Assembly (NCBI GenBank): GCA_003339415.1
Contig: PDHQ01000742.1
Span: 1 to 10,028, forward strand
Origin: Ophiocordyceps camponoti-saundersi (nom. inval.)
Lineage: Eukaryota; Ascomycota; Sordariomycetes; Hypocreales; Ophiocordycipitaceae
DNA: 10,028 bases
Reading direction: 5' to 3'
Part shown: positions 1-9,021 of the stretch, one piece after another
Numbering within the stretch: the stretch's first letter is position 1
Layout: each line of letters starts with the position of its first letter
Program-made: the position numbers and the translations under genes
Notes under the pieces: generated by a model
What the model saw: the letters and a program-made list of their open reading frames with translations, nothing else
Told to the model about the DNA's origin: nothing
Databases searched by the model: none

Positions 1-369
1 TTTTTCGCTTTAGGGTTTCGATAATCTCTTCTTACGATCTTTAAAGATAAGGTTCCGGCTTATTAGATACTTCTAAATAAGCTTATAAGCCTAAGTAGGT
101 ATATTATATATACGTGTATAAGAAAGTGTCTCCTTTATGCTATAAAAGTAGGTATTAGTCTTAGAAATAATAGTTATAAACGTAAAAAGGAAACGGTCTT
201 TAGAGAATAGTTATAGGTATATATTTAAGCGGTAAGATTAAGGCGTTATTATTTATATTTATTACTTATAAGAAAGGATATCGGTCCTTACTACGTTTTC
301 GGATAAGACTTAAGAGATAATATCTAAATCTAAAAAATAAGGGGTAAAGGAAAATTATTATACGGTCTA
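1..369. other. Left flank, RIP-degraded DNA with no recognisable gene
   Basis: This stretch lies outside the left LTR. It is AT-rich, and only about three CpA/TpG dinucleotides were seen before the LTR. Every frame on both strands is broken by TAA or TAG. One plus-strand frame (from base 2) carries a basic Lys/Arg-rich patch near 180-200, but its stop density is no lower than in other frames, so it is not called a gene. The shared mutation pattern suggests an older repeat into which the LTR element inserted. That is inference. Confidence 0.5.
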
Positions 370-576
370 CTAGCTAGATAAGTTAGAGGCTAAGGGATTA
401 AATAAGCTAATTATAGGCATAAGAAATAGGCTTAATACGAAGATTAATAGGTGCCCTTATTAATTAATATATATATATATCCTCTAGGAATAACTGCCCC
501 CTACACGGGCAGTTAAGCAAATATTAGTTATATAACCGGAATAACGCTATTCCCTTTTAACCTTCCCCCTCTAGCT
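370..576 (-). repeat. 3' LTR (left end of element)
   Basis: This is the direct repeat of 9456-9662, with about 187 of 207 positions identical by hand alignment. Of the 20 differences, 17 are C/T or G/A transitions, as RIP would produce. It contains a (TA)n run at about 467-480 that could serve as a TATA element on the minus strand, and a perfect 8-bp inverted repeat at 492-514. Its minus-strand 5' edge carries a purine run (complement of 561-573) that resembles a polypurine tract, but both LTR copies have it, so it counts as LTR sequence here. Ends are uncertain by a few bases because CTAGCT occurs at both edges. Confidence 0.88.
492..514. other. Perfect 8-bp inverted repeat inside the LTR
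   Basis: AACTGCCC at 492-499 and GGGCAGTT at 507-514 are exact reverse complements around a 7-base loop. The other LTR has the same left arm (9578-9585), but its right arm (9593-9600) reads AGGTAGTT, with one G to A and one C to T change, so only one arm decayed. The hairpin would be transcribed and could mark a transcript end or a protein site. That role is a guess. Confidence 0.6.
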
Positions 577-711
577 AGTTTATTACTAATACTAAAGTAA
601 TAAATTAAAATCTGAAAATAAAATAGATAAAAGGAAGGATAAAGAGCAAGCTAATAAATAAGAAAGAAATAAATAATAGGAAGAAATAGGCTATAATAGC
701 TTAGTAAATAA
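577..711 (-). other. Short segment between extra ORF and 3' LTR
   Basis: On the minus strand this lies after the TGA of the extra frame and before the 3' LTR, so it would be 3' untranslated sequence. It is pyrimidine-rich on the minus strand next to the stop. A polypurine tract would be expected just before the LTR on the minus strand. None is visible immediately outside the repeat; the nearest purine run is inside the LTR edge (561-573). Confidence 0.4.
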
Positions 712-2469
712 TCAGATCTCGCCAGATCCTATTATAGATAAAGACTTTATAGATAATGCTATCCGGTTAGGTCTATTAAGTGCCTTAATAATATCTAAGG
801 TTTGTTTAAAAAGAACCTAATTATTACGGAGTTCTTTTCGCAACTTATTATTCTCCTGCTTAAGTGCTTAGAGTCTGCTATTAACCTATATTATCTACTT
901 AATAGGAGGCGATAAATATCTAGGTTTAAGGTTATAGTTATTAGCCTTAAGGAGAGCATTAATCTTCTTTTATATTCTAGTTATAAATGCCTCTCTATCC
1001 TCTTTATTATCCCTAACGGTTGCTAGACTAGTCGTTAATTCAGCTGCTATTGTCGGCTTAGTAGCGGCATTCTCTATAAATACGTCGTCTATTTATTAGC
1101 TAACGACTTATCTATTATTACTTAAGGAAGAGTTAGAACTAGAAATAGCGATAGGAGGAGCCTTATTAACTGCAGGGGTCTAGGCTAGGGCTTTTCCACT
1201 TAGCACGTCTTATTTAAAATAGCTTATCTATTTTATTATATAACCCTTACTTGCAGGTTTTACCTTAGTAGCTATCGCTAGTAATAATAATAATACTATA
1301 GCTAATATCGTCGGTGGTGGCTTTCTTGCTAGTAGTTTTTATCGCTTATGCTTCGTAGCCGCCTAATAGTTTACTTTGTCCTATGCTGCCTTATCGAGTA
1401 ATCGTTTTAGCGTGCCTTAGCCGGCATTTAACGACTTAATAGGGGCTATTATAGTTTATATAGTATTATTATTAGGGCTTAGGTTAGTCTATAGTTTATC
1501 GATCCGCTTAGCAGTCTTCGCTAGCGCTGTACGTATTTTTATCTTATTACCCGACGCCGGGTGCAATATATAATAAATTTAACGTAATACTGCCTAATAA
1601 ATCTAACGTCTAAAGTGTTTAATTTAAACTTCCGTTATGCTATTAATTAAGAGGTTATTAGGAGGGTTTTTAATATAGTCGTTAACCTTAAGCGTTAAGC
1701 TGCAGAAGTCTTATAAAGGCGTTCGGGCTAAGATAAAGAATATAATGCCGATATCGTTAGCGATAAGGAATAGCTCCTTTAGGGTATATAGGTATATAGG
1801 TAGGTACTATAACTCGAGGGCCTCTGCTTTAGAGATACCCTAGAACTTAGCAATGCGAGGTATAACTTTTTTATTTTCTATCTTCGTCTATATCGTCCTA
1901 ATAACTAGCTAAGCTACTTATTAGCTATCCTAAGCTTTATTTTTAAAGTTACTATTAGCTAGCTTAATCGTATAATTTATTACTTTCTTCTAAGATCTTA
2001 AGATCTTAATCTATTTAAGGCGGTAATCGCGGGTAAGGTAGGCGTATGCCTAGTTAAATTTTGCTATAGAAGCTGCCTATATAGGGGCCGCCTTTTTAGC
2101 TAGCTTATCGTTATCTGCTAGTAGAGGCGAAGGGTGCTCGTCCGTCGGCTCCCCTTTAGCACTTTATCCTAGCCTGCGGAAAATAAAATTCGTATCCTAT
2201 AACTAAAGGAAGTAGTTATATAATATTCTTATAGGTAGGATATATTTATCCGGGCGGATAGAACGCTTCCTATCGTAATAATCCTTATAAAATACTTTAA
2301 ATAATATTCCTCGAAAGTCCTTATCTTTACTATAGACGTTAAGCTCGCCCGATAGTTAGTATAGTATATTTTCGTTATCGGAAATATAGTTAGGCGTTTC
2401 TTCTCGGGTTCTCGTATCCTAAGATATACTCGTTATAGGGGCCTTGCCCTTAGATAGTTGCGGGGCTAT
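712..2469 (-). pseudogene. Unrecognised extra ORF downstream of integrase, RIP-degraded
   Basis: One minus-strand frame reads about 585 codons and ends in TGA at 714-712. It is interrupted by about 38 stops, all TAG or TAA, and no frameshift was needed. The start is proposed at the ATA at 2469-2467, taken as a mutated ATG because it is followed by GCC and has A at -3; this is inference. The first third is rich in charged residues and Tyr. A Pro-Pro-Pro-Thr then Leu-rich patch (about 1258-1320) looks hydrophobic, but TTA codons can arise from TCA by RIP, so it may have been a Ser-rich linker. A leucine-zipper-like coiled coil sits near the C-terminus. No domain was recognised and no zinc finger, RNase or envelope signature was seen. 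It lies about 200 bases after pol on the same strand, inside the LTRs. It could be an element-specific accessory protein, a captured host gene, or remains of a nested insertion. Confidence that it was coding is moderate. Confidence 0.55.
787..876 (-). other. Leucine-zipper-like coiled coil in extra ORF
   Basis: Thirty codons read with Leu spacing close to heptads (Arg-Leu, then Ala-Leu-Lys-Gln-Glu-Asn-Asn-Lys-Leu-Arg-Lys-Glu-Leu, then a Leu-Phe pair and Leu-Asp-Ile-Ile), with charged residues between. Two stops inside correspond to Gln, Trp or Arg codons. The pattern suits a parallel dimerising helix. It is the best evidence that this frame was once a protein, but it names no family. Confidence 0.5.
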
Positions 2470-2671
2470 CTTAGAAAAGAAAAGGGTAAGAAAAATATAG
2501 ATAGGTTATAAAAAGGCTCGAAAAACGAGGGTGCATAATAGTGCAGTCCTATTATAGTGCGTGGTTAGTTAAAAGGTAGATATTGCGGGAGGATAAGAAG
2601 GTAAGGTTACGAAACTATAAAGTAGGGAAAAGAAAAGTATATAAAGGAAAAGAGGAAGGAAAATAACGTAG
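2470..2671 (-). other. Spacer between pol and extra ORF, pyrimidine-rich on the coding strand
   Basis: On the minus strand this holds long C/T-rich runs (about 2473-2520 and 2590-2660) with TATA-like stretches near 2500 and 2640. C/T-rich leaders are common just upstream of fungal start codons, so it could be a promoter and 5' leader for the extra ORF. A cluster of surviving TpG/CpA with three GTGC copies lies at 2531-2563. No open frame was followed across it. Confidence 0.4.
2515..2532 (-). promoter_or_regulatory. Motif upstream of extra ORF, shared with gag leader
   Basis: The plus strand reads GGCTCGAAAAACGAGGGT; 15 of 18 bases match 9022-9039 upstream of gag. It lies about 45-65 bases before the proposed start of the extra ORF, and the gag copy about 60-80 bases before the gag start. 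A GGTTATA precedes both on the plus strand (2504-2510; 8991-8997). It could be a duplicated leader or promoter element. Function is unproven and chance similarity in low-complexity DNA is possible. Confidence 0.35.
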
Positions 2672-2989
2672 TTATACTTAGAGTTTCTATAAGCTTGCTA
2701 GCTTACTAGGTAGCAGCTAGTTATTAGGCCTTAAATAGTTAGGTTAATTATAGTATTTCTTTAGCGAGTCCTTATAGAATAATAGCCCCTAAGCCCCTTT
2801 AATAGATAAATAGTTAATATGCTTTAGTATTTAGGATATCCTCTTAACTTAGTAGTATAGCTTAAACGGCCTAATCTACGTTAGCTTAAGTTTCCTAATA
2901 GCTCCGTCTATAGCTAAATAAACCTATATGCTAGGGGTTAGACTAGACTTATCTCTTTTATCGTAGATAGATATCCTATAATATATAAT

Positions 2990-3840
2990 CTCGTTAAACT
3001 TACCTTTAGCTGCTTATCTCCGGTATTTAGCTTAGCTTATAAATTCTATAATAAGGTTAGCATATCTCCCTTATAGGGGCTATTCTACCTACTTTCCTAA
3101 TCTTAAAGCTTTACGTAGTAATCCTATAGATTAAAATAGATTTAGGCCGGTTTATACTATTCCGTAGAGCACTTTAGTAGGTAAGTAGCCTAAGGTCCTA
3201 ATAACCCTATAGTTAAGTTACCGCATAACTATTAGTAGATATTCGGACGAAGTATTCTTAAGAGGCTATAACCTCTTTAAGAGTTACTAAAAGATCTTAT
3301 TTATTACTTTAACTAAACCTATACTGCGATATAACTTAGATAGCGCCGTTACTTAAAGTATATCTCTTACCGTTAAGAAGGCTAAAACTTCCCTCGATAA
3401 AAAGGCGGAACCTAAGTTAGAGTAGATAGCTATAGGTATAATCGTAATAAAGTCTAGCTAATTTCTTAGCCTAATAATAGTCTCCGAGGCTCCTATTATT
3501 CGGTAGGCTATAAGCTATATAAAACGAGAGAAATAGTCGACTAATATTAGCATAAACTTAGTCCTATCTACGGCTATTAGGAATAGTCCTATATAGTTTA
3601 TAGTAAGGACCTAAAAAGGTGCTAAAATAGAGATTAGCTAATCCGGCGCCTTCGGCTTTCGGTTAGAATATAAAGTATATTCTCTATAACTTACTATATA
3701 AGATATAATATCCTAAGCTATTCTAGGCTAGAAGATATATATATAGAGTCGCTAACGCGTAGTATCTAGCCTAAAGTAGCTACTTAAATTATAAGCTTAG
3801 TAGAATACCTACGGGATCTCGTATCGGAGAAGGTATCTCT
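2990..3840 (-). other. Integrase domain, zinc finger and DDE core, all key residues lost
   Basis: The HHCC zinc finger is recognisable by spacing: the two His positions (3793-3791, 3778-3776; H-X4-H) and the two Cys positions (3688-3686, 3679-3677; C-X2-C) all read Tyr. The catalytic core follows. The first Asp position (3598-3596) reads Asn before Tyr-Ile-Gly, the second (3418-3416) reads Asn in Ser-Asn-Leu-Gly-Ser, and the Glu (3310-3308) reads Lys in Gly-Leu-Val-Lys. The distances are 59 and 35 residues, the latter matching the D,D(35)E rule exactly. Between them are typical stretches such as Val-Asp-Tyr-Phe-Ser-Arg-Phe and, further on, Leu-Tyr-Gly-Ile. The enzyme would insert element cDNA into the genome; this copy cannot. 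Confidence 0.85.
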
Positions 3841-4327
3841 GCCACTTAGTTAAATAACTCCCTTTATATAGTAAGGTATTCGTTTATATTAACTATTTAA
3901 AAGATACCGCCTATTATCTAATACGATTTGCCGAGATACGATTAAGTTCGTTAGGAACCTTACTATATTATAGCTAATTAACTATATCTGCATAATAGTA
4001 GTCTATATAATAGTCTAATAGCCTCGATATCCTATCCGTCTCTCTTACGAGTGCTATAGCTGCTTGGAGGTCCACTCGGGTCTTATTATCTTCTTTTTCC
4101 TAGGTCTATAAGGCTAATAAGGCATTCTATTAAAGCGTAGTTAGTTATAGTAAAAAGGTGCCTATCTTATTAGTAGGTGGTTTTTTAAGGGGCATACCCG
4201 CCAGGTATTTAAGGAGCGCCTTATAGCCTTATAGGCTATCTTTCTATTTCTATAGTCCGGTATTAGTATTAACTATTCCCTAGTTTATAATATCCGCAGC
4301 TTAGTATTCGTTAGATAGGAAGATTGT

Positions 4328-4710
4328 CCTAGATAAACTATCCGTAGCCTAGTTTCGCGAACCCTTAACGTAGGCAATCTTAATATTTAGTAGCCGCAGC
4401 TTAGTTACCTATCGAGCGTAGATACCTTTATAGCCCTTAGAAGTTAGGAACTATATAATAGGGAAGTGGTCTATAAAGATAGTTAATTTATCTATTATAC
4501 GGAATAGATATTAGTAGCGACGGCAGAATTCGACTAAAGTATAAAGTTCCCGCTTATATATTCTATAGTTACGCTATATCTTCGTAAAGAGAAAGGAGTC
4601 GTATAAAATCGGCACTAGGCTATCTCCTTATTATTATAGGATAACGTAGCCTGCTCCGAACCTTAAAGCATCTATATATATAAGTACCGGCTTATTAAGT
4701 TAAGGCTCGT
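4328..4710 (-). other. RNase H domain
   Basis: Recognised from Ile-Asp-Ala at 4675-4667 followed by Arg-Phe-Gly-Ala-Gly (usually Thr-Asp-Ala-Ser), then Tyr-Asp-Ser-Phe and Asn-Tyr, then Lys-Arg-Glu-Leu with its Glu at 4549-4547, Ile-Asp-His (4474-4466; usually Thr-Asp-His-Lys) and the closing Ala-Thr-Asp-Ser-Leu-Ser-Arg (Asp at 4342-4340). The acidic catalytic positions therefore still read as acids, unlike in integrase. The domain degrades template RNA in RNA-DNA hybrids during reverse transcription. Several TAG/TAA stops interrupt it. Confidence 0.85.
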
Positions 4711-4899
4711 AGATAGCTACTACTACTTCGGCGAGAAACTTAAGGATTATAAAGGATAAAGCCTTAGATAGCCCCTATAAGAAGGGAACATTTCTAGTAA
4801 GTCGCGTTAATAGTCGGGAGAACTCTATATAATTAACTATCTATCTCCGGCAGGGTCCGATTACTCCGAGAAATACCCTAACTTACCTCTAATTCGTTA

Positions 4900-5660
4900 G
4901 CACCGGCTATTCTTAGATTTTCTAAAGCCTCCTAGGCTTAATTATAATCCGTCTACCTATATAATACGTTTATCCTATTACTAGGATTTCTATTATACTA
5001 AGAAAGACCTTCTTAAAACTTAACCGGAGTAAGGCTTATAATAATCTAAGCAGAAAGTGGTCCCTAATAAACGCCTATTATTCCTCGAACGTAGCATATT
5101 TTAAGAAGATATCGTCTATATAGTTATTAAGAGGCGTAATATAATAGCCTTTAGCAGGGACCGCTAATAAAGATAGTTCGGGCAGAGGTTCGGGTATAGC
5201 CCTAAATGCTAGCTTCGTTATTTCGGTAAAGCTATAAGCTACGGATTAGGTCCCCTAAGGGAGCCTTGTAGGCTATAATTAGGAAAAACTAAGGATTTAA
5301 AACGCTAGAACGTGGCGCAGTTTAGATACGACGGGTATAGCCTAGTAGCTATACTTTAAGTCGAACATACTAAATAAACCTATTCTTAGATCTAAGAATC
5401 TGTTATAGAGCTCCGATAGTAATAGGATAGTAGTGCCTAGCAAGTCTTCGTTAACGTTATAGTAGTTAATTATTAATCGTATTTCGGCCTATAAGTTAGA
5501 CTCGTCCTTAACTACTATAATAAGTTCCGCCGACTATTAGCTTAACTTACCGTTAGCCGCTACTATATACTTATAAATTCCTAAGTTAATATTCTTACGA
5601 ATAATTTTATTTATCTAGTATTATTCTAAAGCACTCTATCTTTTTTTCCTACTATAGCAC
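4900..5660 (-). other. Reverse transcriptase domain
   Basis: Fingers and palm motifs appear in order: Pro-Gly-Thr-Lys near 5640-5605, a Val-Val-Lys-Asp-Glu segment near 5515, Phe-Asp-Leu with the catalytic Asp at 5362-5360, Leu-Pro-stop-Gly at 5263-5252 (Gln fits the stop), Tyr-Ile-Asp-Asp at 5122-5111, then Glu-Glu and a Leu-Ser-Phe-Lys-Lys thumb-side segment near 5010. The three catalytic Asp positions are intact. Leu-Pro-Gln-Gly followed by Ser-Val-Ala resembles fungal Gypsy families with an LPQGxTNS-type block rather than the more common PFGL block; this comparison is from memory. Stops throughout make it inactive. Confidence 0.88.
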
Positions 5661-6529
5661 TATAGTTTAGTTCCCGGTATAATCCTTAGGTAATATAGGA
5701 ATAAGTCTATAGGTAGTATATCGCGTATATCCCGACCCTTAAGATTACGATAGGTATAGAACGTGCGTGCAATCTCCTCTCTTAAGTAATCCGGGACTAA
5801 AGGTCTAAGCGTAATACTATAGGCGTTAAACTATACTATAACTAAACATTTATTAATAGAATTATTAATTTCTTGTCGCTAAACTCTCCTCTATATTAGG
5901 AATAGTAACGCCGATAGCCTATTTGCTTATAGCCTAAGCTAGTATTATCTACTTAACCGTTATTTAGTTATAGGTCTAATAACTAGATCGCTCTATAATT
6001 ATTAGGGACTATTAAGTACGGTCTCTATAGCAGCCGTAGTTAAGGAAAGAAAATTAGAATCAACGAGGGGGTAATAGTAAGAAGTAAGAGCATAATTTAT
6101 ATAAAAGTCTATCTAAGTCTATATATATATAGCTTGCCTTATTAATCTAGGGGCGTAGCTTATAAATAAAGCAATCGGGTCTATAATAAAATATATAAAG
6201 TCTAAACTAATAATAATATTTCTAGTTAGCTATAGTTTTATAACCTGCCTAGGTCGGCGCTAATAACTTAGTTTAACGATTTAATCTAGTTATCGTTATT
6301 ATTCTTAGAAGTTAAGTCCTTAGAAGAGGTGTCGGAGTCGTTCTTATTATCGCTATCTATATCTTCGGACGTTAATTTAGGGAGCCTAATAAACTTCCTT
6401 AAGATAGGCGGGGCGTTAGGCGCTAGGACTAACTTCTATCTTAGCGATATAGCTATTTACGGGCCTTATAAGGCTACCGGTATATTACCTTAATTACGAT
6501 CTCTAATTATTAAAGTGCCGGTCTTAATA

Positions 6530-6840
6530 TAGATAACGGCGTTAACGTTAAAAAGCTAAGGTATACCTAATAGAAGGGGTAAGTTATCGACTACGTTATT
6601 ATTTTTAAGCTTAACGATTACCTAGACTTCTCTAATTACCTTAGAGATGTTTATATTTAAGATAGCAAAGTTATAAACGAGAATACGCGATCTATCCGCG
6701 ACTTTTATAGCTAGCTTGCTAAACCTAATATCCTTTAGGTTTATAACGGGGATCTTATTATAATTAGCAAAGTCGTAGTTAATAAAACTTGCCTAAGACC
6801 CTTAGTCTGCTATTATATTCTTATCTGCTAGCTTTAGGGA
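6530..6840 (-). other. Retropepsin-like aspartic protease domain
   Basis: The active-site Asp is at 6807-6805, followed by a stop (TAA, 6804-6802), Gly, Ser, a TAG, and Ala-Ser-Phe-Ile. Downstream are Ile-Pro-Val, Ala-Ile-Lys-Val-Ala-Asp (the strand before the flap) and Leu-Leu-Leu-Gly-Ile-Pro at 6576-6559, which fits the usual hydrophobic-Leu-Gly-hydrophobic-Pro-Trp ending, with a TAG where Trp is expected. Order and spacing fit retropepsins. The codon after the Asp cannot come from Thr or Ser by RIP alone, so the ancestral triad may have been Asp-Gln-Gly or similar. Confidence 0.78.
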
Positions 6841-7770
6841 CTTATTTTTACTATCGACTTAGAATAAGATAGTATATAGAACTTTAAAGGTCTTGCAATC
6901 TCTAGTTTCTTTAATTAAACGGGTATTTATATCCTACCTAGCTAGGTTAACTCTATTACTACTAATATATACTACTTTAGACTTACCCTTACCCTTACCT
7001 TTAGCTTTCGTCTTAATAGAGGTTTATCTCTTACGTGACGAGAGATGCCTAAATTACTTAGCCCCTTCTAGACTTACCTGCTAGAAATCTACTAGATTAA
7101 TAAGCATAATAAATCTCTTCGCTAGTTTAATCTAATTAATATTACCTAGGCTATCTCTTACTTAGACTTCCGCTAAACCCTTAGCCCTCTTTTTCTTATT
7201 AGCTATTATGCTTTTCTTAGCACTTAATAGTCCTAGCTAATTAGGCACTTTAGGCGTTTTATAATATAAGGTTACCTCTAGGTCTAAATTATTCTTAAAT
7301 ATTTCCTCTAAGAGTATCGGGTTAATTAATCTCTTTTTAATCGGTAGTTTGCTAAGTTCGGCTATTATAACTAATACTATAAGTGCGTTACGAACTATCT
7401 TACTAAGTTTAACGTTATCTCTATCTATTATAGTAAGTGATTAGAGCTTACGAGCTATAATATTAGTATTATTAATACTACCTATATTACCTTATACGGA
7501 CTTATTAATTCCTAAACTAATAATATTAGAATAAACGTTCCTACTACTATCTGCAGGTATATCGTAGAGTTTATTAATTAGACCTTAGCAGAGGTTCCGT
7601 TCTAAGAGGTCTTAATATCTAAGGTTAACTTAGTGCGCCGTAATAGCCTAGGTTATTAGTAAAGGTGCAGTAATTGCCTATTAAAGGGGCTTCGGGCCTC
7701 TGCTAACTGCGGTTAAACCTCTTAAGATATCTTTCTCCTAACCTTAAAGCTGCTACGCTTCGGGAGTAAT

Positions 7771-7812
7771 ATAAGATATAGCGTAGTGCCCGGGTTACCC
7801 GTATTTAAAGCA
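7771..7812 (-). other. CCHC zinc knuckle of Gag, two cysteines lost
   Basis: The spacing is exactly C-X2-C-X4-H-X4-C: Cys at 7812-7810, then Phe-Lys, Tyr in place of Cys, Gly-stop-Pro-Gly, His, four residues, and Tyr in place of the last Cys. TGC or TGT to TAC or TAT explains both changes. The knuckle would bind the element RNA. The Gly-X-Pro-Gly-His core makes the identification firm. Confidence 0.88.
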
Positions 7813-7896
7813 AATAACCTAGTTTAGTAGAAGGGAAAGTAAACTATTTACGTATACGTTAGTCGAGTCCTTTAGGTTTACCTAGTTAACCTATCT

Positions 7897-8016
7897 ACTA
7901 TTATTACTACTACGGCCTCCGTAATAGCCTCCGCGATACTTACTCTAGCGGTTATTCTAGCGGTAGTTATTTAAAAAGCGATAAGACCTACCTCGACCTC
8001 CACGATAGATCCTACG
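7897..8016 (-). other. RGG-like and Asn/Arg-rich stretch in Gag
   Basis: About 40 codons before the knuckle hold Arg-Gly-Gly-Arg-Gly-Arg, several Asn-Asn and Asn-Arg pairs, and Tyr-Arg-Gly-Gly-Tyr-Tyr-Gly-Gly-Arg. Arg-Gly-Gly runs usually bind RNA, and with the adjacent knuckle this would form the nucleocapsid part of Gag. Fewer stops fall here because Gly and Arg codons contain few CpA/TpG sites. Confidence 0.65.
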
Positions 8017-9021
8017 ATTTAAGCTATTAAGATAATCTATCTAGTTTAGACGAACGTTATCTCTAGGATATCCCGTCTAGTTAGGTTAGTCTTAGTAGCT
8101 TACTATAGTTATATTAGTAGTAGCTTAGGGAGTTAATACTTACTAACGGGGCTTATATCTTAGTCTCTCCTTAACTAACGTATTAGGGGAGTAACTAAAC
8201 TTCTCTTAGAAGAGCTATCGCATAATTAAGGCCGTTACTGCCTGCTTACGGGCCTAGCGCTTAACTTATTCCGTAAGATAAATATCCTTAGCTGCCTAGA
8301 CGATATCCTATACTTCTATAAGACTTAAAGCTATTATAGCTCGTTAAGTAGTTATAATATATTAAAGTTCTTAGTTAGCTATGCCCGTAATAAACTTTTA
8401 GATAATTATACTAAGGATAGCTATCTTTAATAGGGGAAGGACCTATATAGCCGATACTCGGTCTTATCCCCTAATAGACTAAAGTATCTAGCGAGTGCGA
8501 TTATAGTACGTCTAGAGCGACTTACTATCCTACTAGCCGAATATTATCAGCACTCGAGGTTACTATAAGATATAATTTAGAGCAAATCTCTCCTTAAGTA
8601 ATATTTGCAAAACCTTTAGGTCTACTTTAGTTACTATACTATTTCTAGTATTAATATAAACGTTATAGAGTAACGTATTGCCGTTAATAAAGTCGGCGGC
8701 TATGCCTACTAAGCTAATATTAATTACTCGGATTTTATCGTTATAGTAAGGTATATTACTATTAAGGCGAATAAAGGCGAGGTCGATTACCTCTAGCTAG
8801 CGATAAGCGCTATATATCCTATCGAACTTACTAATATCTGCCTAAGTTAGTAGCTTAATCTATCGGCTATTCTTACTATCTTAGTAAGGCTAATTATAAG
8901 AAGCTATAAGATTTAGTTAAAGCCGATACTTACCGAGGGCATATGCAGCTAATACCTCTATAATAACGTCGTTTAGAAAGATTAGTTCTAGGTTATAGAA
9001 TAGAGTAGGGAAAAGGGACGA

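Larger units (their letters stand above)
2672..6238 (-). pseudogene. pol remnant: reverse transcriptase, RNase H, integrase
   Basis: This minus-strand frame of about 1,189 codons encodes, in order, an N-terminal region, reverse transcriptase (about 5660-4900), RNase H (4710-4328), a connector and integrase (about 3840-2990), with a C-terminal tail. It would copy the genomic RNA into DNA and insert it. The interruptions are TAG/TAA codons, and the frame holds over about 3.5 kb. It is displaced by -1 from the gag-protease frame, with the switch somewhere in about 6200-6275. That could be a programmed -1 frameshift, a single indel, or an overlap of separate proteins. The original stop is unclear: TAG at 2689-2687, TAA at 2680-2678 and TAA at 2674-2672 are all possible. 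No chromodomain was recognised after integrase. Confidence 0.85.
6241..8961 (-). pseudogene. gag-protease remnant, single frame
   Basis: One frame of about 907 codons runs from a proposed start at 8961-8959 (ATA, read as a mutated ATG: A at -3, GAG following) to the zone where the pol frame takes over. It holds a capsid-like N-terminal half with a Tyr-Tyr-Asn-Arg-Thr-Arg segment near 8510-8490, an RGG-like stretch, a CCHC zinc knuckle, a long linker with a Lys-Gly repeat near 6990-6980, the aspartic protease, and an acidic Asp/Ser-rich linker near 6300-6360. Gag packages the RNA and builds the particle; the protease cleaves the polyprotein. Stops are TAG or TAA, and no frameshift was seen between gag and protease, so they were probably one polyprotein. 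An earlier start in the same frame (ATA at 9057-9055) is possible but is followed by a stop. Confidence 0.8.

Noticed and set aside
2..376. Plus-strand frame with a Lys/Arg patch as a transposase C-terminus
   Set aside because: About one codon in ten is a stop, the same as in opposing frames, and no motif could be placed.
467..480. TA runs in LTRs and leader as a functional microsatellite
   Set aside because: AT-biased mutation produces TA runs throughout the window. Only their position in the LTR hints at a TATA role.
561..573. Purine-rich run on the minus strand as polypurine tract
   Set aside because: Both LTR copies contain it, so it lies within the repeat as drawn, whereas a polypurine tract should precede only the 3' LTR.
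2531..2563. Three spaced GTGC copies as a regulatory repeat or CRISPR-like array
   Set aside because: Units are four bases with irregular spacing, and TGC is simply the context that tends to survive mutation here.
6893..7084. Plus-strand 63-codon ATG-initiated ORF
   Set aside because: It is antisense to the gag-protease linker, including the Lys-Gly repeat, and its Leu/Pro-rich content is the complement of that repeat. It has no family features.
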